The notes under the pieces are model-generated. The model was not told where the DNA came from. It saw only the letters and a program-made list of their open reading frames with translations, and did not search any database. Positions 1 through 8,567 of a DNA stretch of 64,000 nt are shown piece by piece. The stretch covers positions 806,001 to 870,000 of the forward strand of contig NZ_JNNU01000002.1 in the NCBI RefSeq assembly GCF_000732195.1, in the 5' to 3' direction. This stretch comes from Neorhizobium vignae. GTDB taxonomy: Bacteria > Pseudomonadota > Alphaproteobacteria > Rhizobiales > Rhizobiaceae. Each line of letters begins with the position of its first letter. The first letter of the stretch is position 1. Both the position numbers and the translations under genes were made by a program.

Positions 1-787
1 CGAACCCGCCAGCGTATCGGTCGAATTATTGTTGACGCGCAGGTTGTTCTGGACGTGCCGCACGCCGGAAACGTCATCCACCAGATCCTCGGCGCGGCGC
101 TTGTCCCAGCGGCTCGACACGAAACCGTCGAGTGTCACTTCGGATCCCTGTACCGTCACGGTGATGTTCGATGCGTCGAGCATTGGATCGTCGCTCAGGC
201 GATCATTGACGTCCTTCCTCGATACGGGCGTCAGAGCGTTGATAGCCTTTCGGACCCTTGCCGCGATGTTCATCCATCTTCCGGCGATGTTCGGCATCTT
301 CGTCGCCGAACCAGGAGGCGACTTCATCGCCGGCGCGCTCCATGAAGCCGCGCTTGCGACCATAGTCGTCGGAGCCGCGGAAGCGGCTGTCCGAACCGGA
401 ACGGCCTTCGCCACCGGAACGGTAGTCAGAGCCGTATCGGTCACCATAGGCCTGGTTGACGCGGTTGCGACCCGGCTCGTAGCTGAACGACGAAGGCCGG
501 CCGCGATAAGACTCGCGAGCCCAAGCCTGCGACCGCTCCGAATCACCATAACCGGCCTCGAACCCGCCATCGTCGGATGCCCATTGTTCACTGCGGCCGT
601 AGCGGGGAAACCGCGAACGGTCGTCCTCCCGGCTTGAATCGCCATACTGCTGGTCGTCACTGGAACCGCGAACATAACCGGTATCGCCCGGACGGTAATC
701 GCTGGAGGATTCGCGGGCGAAATCGCGCTCGTCGCGCGACCGGTCGTTTCGATACCCGCCCGATTGGGAATGATTTCCACTAGCCAT
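1..787 (-). pseudogene. BON-domain stress protein, frameshifted and cut by the window edge
   Basis: The first 191 codons encode a hydrophilic Gly/Arg/Ser/Asp-rich segment and then the SWFGDEDAEHRRKMDEHRGKG signature (from about residue 158), which in alphaproteobacterial proteins precedes a BON domain. The frame then stops at 203-205 after only three more codons. Dropping one base of the CC pair at 213-214 restores DVNDRLSDDPML and a clear BON domain that runs to the window edge (TVTVQGSEVTLDGFV, then GVRHVQNNLRV). I therefore read this as one gene with a +1 frameshift, either real or a sequencing error. BON domains bind phospholipid or envelope surfaces in OsmY-like proteins. The start is supported by GAGGAG seven bases upstream, and a GGAAC-type promoter lies just before it. 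Confidence 0.8.
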
Positions 788-837
788 TGTCTGTCTCCTC
801 GGTCTGGTTTGGTCCCGCTCGCATGGGACACAGACTC

Positions 838-862
838 AACCCCGCCTCCCCGGGATTGTTCC
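838..862 (-). promoter_or_regulatory. EcfG/RpoE2-type promoter of the BON gene
   Basis: On the minus strand GGAAC (862-858) is followed by exactly 18 bases and then TT (839-838), matching GGAAC-N18/19-TT. The expected start point near 831 gives a leader of about 44 bases before the ATG at 787. Confidence 0.65.
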
Positions 863-885
863 CCCTTTTGGAGGAATGCCGGAGA

Positions 886-2745
886 TCAATCGGTAGAAAC
901 GGCCATGACCATGGAGAGGCCCGGAAGAATTTCACCGGCAGCGATTTCCGCCGGTTCGACATGGATGACGGTGCCGGAAACGGGCGGTGCCGCCTCTTCA
1001 CTGGCCGTCAGATTGGCACGAAGCTGCAGCAGGCGGTCCGCCAGACGCCAATCGACGGCAATCACCCCTTCTTCGGTATCGAGTACCCTGCCCGAGTGAG
1101 GAGGGACGGCGAGAAGTCCGGGAACAACGTGCTCGCGCCGCTTGGCGATCAGGGTGCGCATGCGGTCGCGATGCAACTGCCCCTCCGGTGCGCGAGCGCG
1201 ATCCCAATGCAGCTTCGAGCGATCGAACGCCTCCACCGCGTTCGGGTCAAGGAGAGTCTCCAGGTTCGGCCCATCCGCCGGGATTCCACCGAAACCCGCC
1301 CCTTCGTTGATACGGCTGTCCCAGACAGTTTTGGCAAGTTCGCCTTCGTAGTCGCTGAAGAAGTGGAAACCCTGGGTCTCGCAGTAGTCCTCGCCCATGA
1401 ACAGCAGCGGTATCTGCGGCGAAAGGATCAGGATCGCTGTCAGCACCCGCAGCATCCGTTGATCGGCAAGCGAGACCAGCCGTTCGCCGGAAGCGCGATT
1501 GCCGATCTGGTCATGGTTTTGGAGGAAGTTGACGAAGGCGACGGGCGACAGGTGACCGCTGGGCTCACCGCGCGCTTCGCCATCAAAGCCGGCTTCGCCC
1601 TGACAGATGAAACCCTCCGCGAGGCCCCGGGCAAGCTTGCGCACCGGCTCCTCAGCAAATGTGCCGGCAGAGCGGGCCCTCTCGCCGGTTGCGATAACTT
1701 GGGCGGCGCGGCGAACGTCGTGGTTCCAGCCAGCGTCATAGAGCAGGGCCTTGCCGGCCCGGTTGCGCTCCAGGTAGTGGGTGATGTTGCGATGATCATC
1801 CATCACGAGATGCCGGCGTCTTCCCGTCACCTCGCGCTGAACCCGCTTTGCCAGTTCCCACAGGACGTGCATCTGCGACGCCTCGTCCTCGATCCGGTCG
1901 ACCGCATCCAGCCGCAAACCGTCGAGATTGTATTCTTCCAACCAATAGAGCGCATTCTCGATGAAGAACTGCCGCACCGGGCGATGGCCGAAATTGATCA
2001 CCGGTCCGGAGGGCGTCGCACCATCCGGATCGAAAAAGGACGGCAAATAGGCATGGAACAGGCTGCCAGGCGGACCTAAGCGGGCGTAGACGACATCGAG
2101 GACGACAGAGAGGCCGTGCCGGTGCGCCGCATCGACGAAGGCCTTCATATCGTCCGGTTCCCCATAGGCGTGATGCGGCGCATAGGGCAGCACGCCGTCG
2201 TAACCCCAGCCGCGGTTCCCGGGGAACTGGTTGACCGGCATGATCTGCAGCATCGTCACGCCGAGCGAGGCGATCTCCCGCAGACGCTCGGCCGCGGCGC
2301 GAAAAGTCCCCTCCGGGGTGAACGTGCCGATATGGACTTCGTAGAGGACCGCCTCCTCCCAGGCATGCCCGCTCCAGTCCGGCATATGCCAGTGATAGGT
2401 GGTCGCATCGACGAGCAGCGACGGTCCGTCGATGCCGCCGGCCTGGGCACGCGACGCCGGATCCGCGATCACGACGCCGTCGGGCATCACGAACCGGTAG
2501 GGCGTACCCTGCTCGAGGCCACCCGTCGTCAGCGTGAACCAGCCCTCGCCTGCCGGCAGCATCTCTCGATTGCGGCCGGCGATCTGCACCCGCAGGCGCT
2601 CCAGGTCCGGCGCCCAGATCCGGAAAAGCACTTCGCCATCGCCCAAGTATTCGGCGCCCCAGGACTTGGAAAAATTGCGGCGGGACGGCTGGCCAAAACC
2701 CTCGTTTCGCGAATCGAACGGCGTAAAATCTCGGGTCAGCGACAT
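886..2745 (-). CDS. treZ: Malto-oligosyltrehalose trehalohydrolase-like protein (GH13), catalytic motifs altered
   Basis: This 619-residue protein has the TreZ layout: an N-terminal CBM48-like domain (RIWAPDLERLRVQI, residues 42-55), then the GH13 barrel with YEVHIGTFTPEGTF (135-148) and GYDGVLPYAPHHAYG (181-195). TreZ cleaves trehalose from maltooligosyltrehalose made by TreY. The nucleophile Asp280 (DGLRLDAV) and third carboxylate Asp412 (NHDQ) are present. Region I, however, reads DVVYAR (217-222) instead of DVVYNH, and the acid/base Glu position reads Asp316 (LVMDD for LVLEN). The protein may be a divergent or impaired paralogue. No treY lies nearby. The start is preceded by AAGGAG, and a stress-type promoter lies 32-57 bp upstream. 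Confidence 0.85.
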   Translation of the reverse strand: MSLTRDFTPFDSRNEGFGQPSRRNFSKSWGAEYLGDGEVLFRIWAPDLERLRVQIAGRNREMLPAGEGWFTLTTGGLEQGTPYRFVMPDGVVIADPASRAQAGGIDGPSLLVDATTYHWHMPDWSGHAWEEAVLYEVHIGTFTPEGTFRAAAERLREIASLGVTMLQIMPVNQFPGNRGWGYDGVLPYAPHHAYGEPDDMKAFVDAAHRHGLSVVLDVVYARLGPPGSLFHAYLPSFFDPDGATPSGPVINFGHRPVRQFFIENALYWLEEYNLDGLRLDAVDRIEDEASQMHVLWELAKRVQREVTGRRRHLVMDDHRNITHYLERNRAGKALLYDAGWNHDVRRAAQVIATGERARSAGTFAEEPVRKLARGLAEGFICQGEAGFDGEARGEPSGHLSPVAFVNFLQNHDQIGNRASGERLVSLADQRMLRVLTAILILSPQIPLLFMGEDYCETQGFHFFSDYEGELAKTVWDSRINEGAGFGGIPADGPNLETLLDPNAVEAFDRSKLHWDRARAPEGQLHRDRMRTLIAKRREHVVPGLLAVPPHSGRVLDTEEGVIAVDWRLADRLLQLRANLTASEEAAPPVSGTVIHVEPAEIAAGEILPGLSMVMAVSTD

Positions 2746-2776
2746 GACATCTCCTTGGCTGCAACTGCTCCAAGGA

Positions 2777-2802
2777 AATACGAGTCCGCGGGAAAAAGTT
2801 CC
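2777..2802 (-). promoter_or_regulatory. EcfG/RpoE2-type promoter of the treZ-like gene
   Basis: GGAAC (2802-2798 on the minus strand) is followed by 19 bases and TT (2778-2777). Predicted initiation near 2770 leaves about 25 bases before the ATG at 2745. Trehalose genes are known members of EcfG regulons in rhizobia. Confidence 0.55.
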
Positions 2803-2862
2803 CCTATCTGTCCTAACCTGTTGTTATATATACCTTAAAATAAGGCAGAGAACCGAGGTCAA

Positions 2863-2878
2863 AAGCGGCCTCCCGCTT
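2863..2878 (-). terminator. Terminator of the sugar ABC operon
   Basis: On the minus strand AAGCGG, a four-base loop and CCGCTT form a hairpin that overlaps the ATPase stop codon and is followed by a short T tract (CCGCTTTTG). The stem is short, so strength is uncertain. Confidence 0.45.
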
Positions 2879-3983
2879 ATTCGATACGGTTGGTCGTCTC
2901 CGGATCGAAGACTACGGCCTTGTCGAGATTGAAGGCGAACGGGAACTTCTGGCCGAGCTCGACATGCACGTCGGAACGGGTACGGGCGGTGAAAGTCGCG
3001 CCGTCCAGCTTGCCGGTGACGAAGGTATCGGAGCCGGTTGGTTCGATCATCGTCACTTCAGCCTCGATCCGGGCAGTGGCGCGGGCCTGCGGATCGACGA
3101 GACCGGCATCGGTAATCGTCTCCGGACGCAGGCCCAGAATGACGTCCTTGCCATCCGGAAGGCTGGTGGTCACGGAAGGCGGCATGGCGACCCTGACACC
3201 GTCGTTTCCGAACAGCGCGATGCCCTGCTGGCCATTGGCGCCGGATACCTTGCCCTTCAGCATGTTCATCGCCGGCGAGCCCATGAAATCGGCGACGAAG
3301 AGATTGGCCGGACGGCCATAGATTTCCGCCGGCGTGCCGACCTGCTGCACCATGCCTTCTTTCAGCACGACGATCTTGGTGGCAAGCGTCATCGCCTCGA
3401 TCTGGTCATGGGTGACGTAGACGATCGTGGCGTGGGTGTTCTGGTGCAAAGCCTTGATTTCGGCGCGCACTTCGACGCGCAGCTTGGCGTCGAGGTTGGA
3501 GAGCGGCTCGTCGAACAGGAAGACGCGCGGCTGGCGCACCAGCGCCCGGCCCATGGCGACGCGCTGCCGCTGGCCGCCGGAGAGCTGGCTCGGACGACGC
3601 TTCAGGAGATGCTCGATCTGCAGCGTCTTGGCCACCTGCTTGACCGCCGCCTCGCGTTGCGCCTTCTCGACGCCGCGCATTTCAAGCGCAAACGCAATGT
3701 TCTGTTCCACCGTCATGTTCGGATAAAGCGCATAGGACTGGAAGACCATGGCGATATCGCGCCGCGAGGGGTGCAGGTCGTTGACCACCTGGCCGTCGAT
3801 GACGATGTCGCCCGACGACGGCGGCAACAGGCCGGCGATCGCGTTGAGCAGGGTAGACTTGCCGCAGCCCGACGGGCCGACGAGAACCAGGAAGCTGCCC
3901 TTTTCGAGCTCGATATTGATGCCCTTCAGAATCTCGTTATTGCCGATCTTCTTGCGAATATCCTTGATTTCAAGAAAGCTCAT
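2877..3983 (-). CDS. Sugar ABC transporter ATPase, MalK/UgpC type
   Basis: This 368-residue nucleotide-binding subunit drives the CUT1 importer encoded just upstream. Visible motifs are Walker A GPSGCGKST (about 37-45), signature LSGGQRQRVAMGRAL, Walker B VFLFDEPLSNLDA and the switch histidine in YVTHDQIEAMTLA. The C-terminal third forms the OB-fold regulatory domain typical of MalK/UgpC proteins (ILGLRPETI). It is the last gene of the operon, starting six bases after the second permease. Such ATPases often serve more than one sugar importer. Confidence 0.93.
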   Translation of the reverse strand: MSFLEIKDIRKKIGNNEILKGINIELEKGSFLVLVGPSGCGKSTLLNAIAGLLPPSSGDIVIDGQVVNDLHPSRRDIAMVFQSYALYPNMTVEQNIAFALEMRGVEKAQREAAVKQVAKTLQIEHLLKRRPSQLSGGQRQRVAMGRALVRQPRVFLFDEPLSNLDAKLRVEVRAEIKALHQNTHATIVYVTHDQIEAMTLATKIVVLKEGMVQQVGTPAEIYGRPANLFVADFMGSPAMNMLKGKVSGANGQQGIALFGNDGVRVAMPPSVTTSLPDGKDVILGLRPETITDAGLVDPQARATARIEAEVTMIEPTGSDTFVTGKLDGATFTARTRSDVHVELGQKFPFAFNLDKAVVFDPETTNRIE

Positions 3984-3989
3984 GTGCGG

Positions 3990-4871
3990 TTATCCCTTGA
4001 CTGCGCCGGCCATCAGGCCACGCACGAAATAGCGTCCGGCGACGACATAGACGAACAGCGTCGGAAGCGCTGCGAACACGGCAGCCGCCATATCGACATT
4101 GTATTCCTTGACGCCGGTGGAGGAGGCAACGAGGTTGTTGAGCGCCACCGTCATCGGCGAGGACGTGCCGGACGAGAAGGACACGCCGAACAGGAAGTCG
4201 TTCCAGATATTGGTGAACTGGTAGATGATCGTCACGACGATGATCGGGCCGGAACTCGGCAGCAGGATACGCCAGAAGATCCGGAAGAACCCGGCGCCGT
4301 CGATCATCGCGGCCTTTACCAGCTCGTCCGGAAACGCCTCGTAATAGTTGCGGAAGAACAGCGTGGTGAAGCCGAGGCCGTAGATCACGTGGACGATGAC
4401 GAGGCCCGTGGTGGAGTTCGAGAGCCCGAACGTGCCGAGCACGCGCGCCATCGGGATCAGGACCGCCTGGAACGGGATGAAGCAGGCAAACAGCATCATG
4501 CCGAACATCAGCTTGTGGCCCGGGAACCGCCACTTGGTCAGCACATAACCGTTGAGCGCACCGAGCAGGGTGGAGATCAGAACCGCCGGAACCACCATCT
4601 TGATGGAATTCCAGAAGTAACCCTTGATGCCGACGCAGCTGACCCCGATGCAGGCCTCGCCCCAGGCACGTACCCAGGCGGCGACCGACGGATCGCGCGG
4701 CAGCGCCAGCATGTCGCCGCCGCGGATTTCGTCGAGCGACTTCAAGGACGTCGACAGCATGACGTAGAGCGGCAGAAGATAGACGAGTGCCAGGATGATC
4801 AGGGCTGCATAGATGAAATAGCGGGCGGTACGGGCTCCGCCGGCGCTGACGGTTTCTTGTGTCGCGCTCAT
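3990..4871 (-). CDS. gtsC: Sugar ABC transporter permease (CUT1, GtsC/MalG type)
   Basis: The 293-residue inner-membrane protein has about six hydrophobic segments and the permease EAA loop (YYEAFPDELVKAAMIDGAGFFRIFWRILLPSSGP) that contacts the ATPase. It overlaps the first permease by four bases (ATGA), so the two are translationally coupled. By position and type it is the MalG-like half of the channel. The gts symbol is assigned by resemblance of the binding protein to Pseudomonas GtsA; the substrate is inferred to be glucose or a related hexose or glucoside. Confidence 0.88.
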   Translation of the reverse strand: MSATQETVSAGGARTARYFIYAALIILALVYLLPLYVMLSTSLKSLDEIRGGDMLALPRDPSVAAWVRAWGEACIGVSCVGIKGYFWNSIKMVVPAVLISTLLGALNGYVLTKWRFPGHKLMFGMMLFACFIPFQAVLIPMARVLGTFGLSNSTTGLVIVHVIYGLGFTTLFFRNYYEAFPDELVKAAMIDGAGFFRIFWRILLPSSGPIIVVTIIYQFTNIWNDFLFGVSFSSGTSSPMTVALNNLVASSTGVKEYNVDMAAAVFAALPTLFVYVVAGRYFVRGLMAGAVKG

Positions 4872-5797
4872 TGCTTTCTCTCCCGCAGTTCCGAATAGAG
4901 ATAGGGCACGATGATCGCGGTAATGCCCATCAGCATCATCACGGCGCTCGCCGATCCGACATTCATCTGGTTACGGGTAAACGTGTAGGAATACATGAAG
5001 GTCGACGGCAGCTCGGTCGCATTGCCCGGCCCGCCGCCGGTCAGCGCGATGACCAGGTCGTAGGACTTGATCGCCATATGCGCGAGCACGATGAAGGCGG
5101 AAAGGAAGACGGGCCGCAGCAGCGGAATGATGATACGTCGATAGATGGATACCGTCGAGGCGCCGTCGATCTGGGCCGCCTTGATGATCTCGCCGTCGAT
5201 GCCGCGGAGACCGGCCAGGAACATCGCCATGACGAAGCCTGACGCCTGCCAGACCCCGGCAATGACGACGGTGTAGATCGCCATCTTGGGATTGACCAGC
5301 CAGTCGAACTTGAAGCTTGTCCAGCCGAGATTGTGCATGGTGTTCTCGAGCCCGAGGCCGGGGTTGAGGAACCATTTCCACGCGGTACCGGTGACGACGA
5401 AGGAGAGCGCCATCGGATAGAGGAAGATCGGCCTGAGCAGGCCTTCGGCGCGGATCCGCTGGTCCATGAGGATCGCGATGCCGAGCCCGAGGATGATGCA
5501 GATGCCGATATAGAGAACCCCGAAGATGGCAAGGTTCTGCATCGCCACATACCAGTTCGGCTGCGACCAGAGGCGGAAATAAGCGTCGAAACCGCCCCAT
5601 TTGTAGACCGGCAGGATGCGGGAGGTCGTGAAGGAAAGATAGACCGTCCAGAGGATGAAGCCGTAGACGAAGACGAGGATCACGGCGAACGACGGCGCCA
5701 GCACGATCTTCGGCAGCGCGTTGCGCAATCCGTCCGCAAACGAGCGGCGCTGTCTCTGCGGCTCAAGCACGGGAACCGGTTCGATTGTCGTCATCAT
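4868..5797 (-). CDS. gtsB: Sugar ABC transporter permease (CUT1, GtsB/MalF type)
   Basis: This 309-residue membrane protein has six predicted helices and the EAA motif (EIIKAAQIDGASTVSIYRRIIIPLLRP). It would pair with the downstream permease to form the channel. Two consecutive ATG codons lie at 5797 and 5794; GGAGG spacing favours the second. The 108-base gap to the binding-protein gene contains a strong hairpin, which suggests lower expression of the permeases than of the binding protein. Confidence 0.88.
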   Translation of the reverse strand: MMTTIEPVPVLEPQRQRRSFADGLRNALPKIVLAPSFAVILVFVYGFILWTVYLSFTTSRILPVYKWGGFDAYFRLWSQPNWYVAMQNLAIFGVLYIGICIILGLGIAILMDQRIRAEGLLRPIFLYPMALSFVVTGTAWKWFLNPGLGLENTMHNLGWTSFKFDWLVNPKMAIYTVVIAGVWQASGFVMAMFLAGLRGIDGEIIKAAQIDGASTVSIYRRIIIPLLRPVFLSAFIVLAHMAIKSYDLVIALTGGGPGNATELPSTFMYSYTFTRNQMNVGSASAVMMLMGITAIIVPYLYSELRERKQ

Positions 5798-5850
5798 GAC
5801 CTCCGGCAGACACCAGAACTAAGAGATACCGGCAAGCCGGAATTTGAAAA

Positions 5851-5875
5851 GTGGCCGGGAAATTATCCCGGCCAC
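5851..5875 (-). terminator. Intra-operonic hairpin between binding protein and permeases
   Basis: A perfect 10-bp stem (GTGGCCGGGA, 5-base loop, TCCCGGCCAC) is followed on the minus strand by TTTT. It sits between the binding-protein stop (5906) and the permease start (5797), so it probably attenuates read-through or protects the upstream mRNA 3' end. Confidence 0.65.
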
Positions 5876-5905
5876 TCGGCTGTCAGAACTTTCGCGCAGA
5901 CGCGA

Positions 5906-7162
5906 TCACTTGGCAGCCTTCACCGCTTCCGGCAGGCGCTTCAGCGCTGCTTCGGTGGTGAGCTGGCCGTTGAGGTGCTGGGTGATGACGTCCAGCATGG
6001 CTTCCTTGATGGCAGCCGGCTGAGCGTAACCGTGGGCAAGCGAGCCCATCAGCGTGCCCTTGGAAGAAGCTTCCGTGAGATCCGCCATGCCCTTCTTGCC
6101 GCAATCGTCGAACTTTTCGTTCGAGACGTCTGTACGGGCAGGAACGGAACCCTTGACCGTGTTGAAGGCGATCTGGAAGGCCGGATCTTCGACGGCGGAC
6201 GCCATCTTGAGCTGAGCCTTTTCGGCGTCGCCGCCAACGTCGAACATCATGAACTGGTCGGCGTTGAAGAGGACCGAGCCCTGCGTGCCGGGGAAGCGGA
6301 TGCAGACGAAGTCGGTGCCCGGCTTCTTGTTGGCGCGCAGCCACTCGCCCTTGGACCAGTCGCCCATTTCCTGGGCGCCGGCCTTGCCTTCGATGACGAG
6401 GGCGGTCGAGAGGTTCCATTCGCGGCCCGAGAAGTTCGGGTCGAAATAGGTGCGCAGCTTCGACATCGTGTCGAAGACCTTCTTCATCGTATCGCCGGAA
6501 AGTGCCGCCGGATCGAGATCGAGAACGGCCTTCTTGTAGAAGTCCGGACCGCCGGTCGAAAGCACGACGGCTTCCCAGAGCGTGCCGTCCTGCCACGGAA
6601 CGCCGCCGTGAGCGAGAGCGGTGAGGCCCTGGCTCTTGAAGGCGTCGAGCAGCGTGATGAGCTCGGCGATGTTGGTCGGAACCTTGCCGCCAGCCTTGTC
6701 GAGTGCCGCCTTGTTGATCCACAGCCAGTTGGTGGAGTGGATGTTCACCGGAGCAGCGATCCAGTGGCCGTCATACTTCGAGAAGTTCTGCAGAGCGGCC
6801 GGGATAACCTTGTCCCAGCCTTCCTTCTTGGCAAGGTCGTCAAGGTTTGCGGCGACGCCCATTTCGGCCCAGTCCTTCAGGTCGAAACCGAGAAGCTGGA
6901 CGGCGGTCGGCGGGTCGCCGGCCGTGACGCGCGCGCGCAGCGCTGTCATGGCAGCAGAGCCTGCACCACCGGCAACCGGCATGTCCTTCCAGGCGACGCC
7001 CTGCTTCTGGAGGTTTTCCTTCAGCACGTTGAGCGCGGCGGCCTCACCACCCGAAGTCCACCAATGCAGGACTTCGACCTGTTCTGCGGCTTTGGCGGCA
7101 CCGGCGGTCATGGCGATAAGCGCCGCACCGGCGGCGAGTTTGGCAATCATTCGAATATTCAT
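5906..7162 (-). CDS. gtsA: Periplasmic sugar-binding protein of a CUT1 ABC transporter, GtsA type
   Basis: The 418-residue protein begins with a Sec signal peptide ([25 protein letters not shown]). The mature part has the signatures of the glucose/mannose-type GtsA family: [39 protein letters not shown], and [18 protein letters not shown]. It would capture the sugar in the periplasm and deliver it to GtsBC. It is the first gene of the operon and divergent from a LacI regulator, with an operator-like sequence 47 bp upstream of the start. Confidence 0.9.
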   Translation of the reverse strand: MNIRMIAKLAAGAALIAMTAGAAKAAEQVEVLHWWTSGGEAAALNVLKENLQKQGVAWKDMPVAGGAGSAAMTALRARVTAGDPPTAVQLLGFDLKDWAEMGVAANLDDLAKKEGWDKVIPAALQNFSKYDGHWIAAPVNIHSTNWLWINKAALDKAGGKVPTNIAELITLLDAFKSQGLTALAHGGVPWQDGTLWEAVVLSTGGPDFYKKAVLDLDPAALSGDTMKKVFDTMSKLRTYFDPNFSGREWNLSTALVIEGKAGAQEMGDWSKGEWLRANKKPGTDFVCIRFPGTQGSVLFNADQFMMFDVGGDAEKAQLKMASAVEDPAFQIAFNTVKGSVPARTDVSNEKFDDCGKKGMADLTEASSKGTLMGSLAHGYAQPAAIKEAMLDVITQHLNGQLTTEAALKRLPEAVKAAK

Positions 7163-7208
7163 TGAGAATCTCCCTTTGCATCCGGGCTCCTCTCCGGATA
7201 TCGCGATT

Positions 7209-7220
7209 TATAACGATATA
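7209..7220. promoter_or_regulatory. Candidate LacI-family operator, gts side
   Basis: TATAACGATATA is a 12-bp near-palindrome (10 of 12 symmetric) with the central CG typical of LacI operators. Its ten-base core TAACGATATA recurs at 7366-7375 near the regulator start. It lies 47 bp upstream of the binding-protein gene. Confidence 0.55.
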
Positions 7221-7363
7221 ATTACAGTCAGTGTCAACCCGCTCGCAGGATTTTTTACATCACAATGCGACAAGGCTAACATGAGGAAAAAACTGGCAAA
7301 ATTGGTAGGCGGCGATTTTTTACTCAGGAATCGAGAAAAATTCCTGGCGACTTTTGAAAAATT

Positions 7364-7375
7364 TGTAACGATATA
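7364..7375. promoter_or_regulatory. Candidate LacI-family operator, regulator side
   Basis: TGTAACGATATA shares the core TAACGATATA with the site at 7209-7220 and lies 48 bp before the regulator start. Paired identical sites in a divergent region suggest co-repression and possibly DNA looping over about 155 bp. Confidence 0.55.
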
Positions 7376-7422
7376 GATGAGGCTCGCTCCGGTTCCGGGG
7401 CGAGAGCGGAGGAGAAGAGGAT

Positions 7423-8475
7423 ATGTCGCTGAAAGACTGGGGGGACAAAGGTCGGCGAGCGAAGCCGGAGCGGGCAGCCGCAAAATCCGGCGTTGGCGCA
7501 AAGCCCACCCTTAAGACGATCGCCGAACTGACAGGGCTTGCGGTCACGACAGTATCGCACGCGCTTGCCGATGCACCGCAGATCGCGCTCGAAACACGCC
7601 AGCGCGTCCGCAAGGTCGCAGCCGATATCGGCTACCTGCCTGACCGGGCAGCGCAGGGCCTGCGCACGGGCCGCACCAATGTCATCAGCCTCGTCCTCGA
7701 TCCGCACGAGGAAATCCTCGGCTATGCCACCTCGATGATCAACGGTCTGACCGAAGCCTTGCGAGGCACGGCCTATCATCTGGTCATAACGCCGCATTTT
7801 TCCGATACGCCGCAGATCGAACCGGTGCGCCATATCATGCGCAACCGCATGGCCGACGGCATTGTCTTCACCCGTACCGAACCCGCGGACGAACGCGTCA
7901 AGCTATTGATGGAAAACGATTTTCCGTTCATCTGTCACGGCAGGACCGAGCTTGCCACCGCTCACCCCTATGTCGATTACGACAATTACAGTTTCGCCTA
8001 TCAGGCCGCGAAAAAGCTGATCGCCGCCGGTGCCAGCAAGCTCTCGATCATCCTGCCGCCGGAGCGCTTCACCTTCGCCCATCACCTCAAGCACGGCTTC
8101 ATGACGGCGGTACGCGAGGAAGGTGTTGGGTTCGAGATCGCCAAGGGCGTGACGCTCGACAGCAAGTCGGACGACATCCGCGACTATCTGTTCCGCCGCA
8201 TGGGCGAACCGGAGCGTCCTGACGGCTATATCTGCGGCGGCGAGGTGTCGGCGCTCGCCGTCATGGCATCCGCCTACGACCATAAGCTGGAACTAGGCAA
8301 GGATATCAGGCTGGTGGCGAAACAGACCTCGGGCCTTTTCGACCAGATCCGCCCCCGCGTCGAGACGATCTACGAAGACCTGGCTGAAGCCGGTTTGCTG
8401 ATGGGAAAACTGCTGCTGAAGCGGATCGCCAGCCCGGCCCCCATCCACGAATTGCAGGCGCTCCAGACGGTCTGA
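7423..8475 (+). CDS. LacI-family transcriptional regulator of the sugar operon
   Basis: The 350-residue protein has a LacI helix-turn-helix (TLKTIAELTGLAVTTVSHAL, about residues 27-47) after an unusually long basic N-terminal tail, the hinge segment DRAAQGLRTGRTNVI, and a periplasmic-binding-protein-like effector domain. It is divergent from the importer and probably represses it in the absence of sugar. It resembles AglR-type regulators of rhizobial glucoside operons, which is family-level knowledge. GGAGGAG-type ribosome binding sequence precedes the ATG. Confidence 0.9.
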   Translation: MSLKDWGDKGRRAKPERAAAKSGVGAKPTLKTIAELTGLAVTTVSHALADAPQIALETRQRVRKVAADIGYLPDRAAQGLRTGRTNVISLVLDPHEEILGYATSMINGLTEALRGTAYHLVITPHFSDTPQIEPVRHIMRNRMADGIVFTRTEPADERVKLLMENDFPFICHGRTELATAHPYVDYDNYSFAYQAAKKLIAAGASKLSIILPPERFTFAHHLKHGFMTAVREEGVGFEIAKGVTLDSKSDDIRDYLFRRMGEPERPDGYICGGEVSALAVMASAYDHKLELGKDIRLVAKQTSGLFDQIRPRVETIYEDLAEAGLLMGKLLLKRIASPAPIHELQALQTV

Positions 8476-8490
8476 CCGCCCGGAGCGCTG

Positions 8491-8556
8491 TTCGCATGAC
8501 CCGTCAGGACGTCATGCGAAAGGTTTCAGCGCCGCGCGGTCTGTCGCGCGGCGCTG
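8491..8556. terminator. Two tandem perfect hairpins between convergent genes
   Basis: The first hairpin has a perfect 10-bp stem (TTCGCATGAC / GTCATGCGAA, 8491-8520). The second has a perfect 12-bp stem (CAGCGCCGCGCG / CGCGCGGCGCTG, 8527-8556) with a six-base loop. They separate the lacI-type gene from tctA and probably act in both directions, although T tracts are weak. Confidence 0.6.
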
Positions 8557-8567
8557 TCCGCAGCTTC

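Noticed and set aside
2964-4898. Long open frame (644 codons) on the plus strand opposite the sugar ABC genes
   Set aside because: It is the mirror of high-GC codon usage in well-supported ABC genes; its translation is low-complexity Arg/Asp/His-rich with no recognisable domain. The same applies to other long antisense frames, such as 787-2079, 5333-7165 and 35529-37028.
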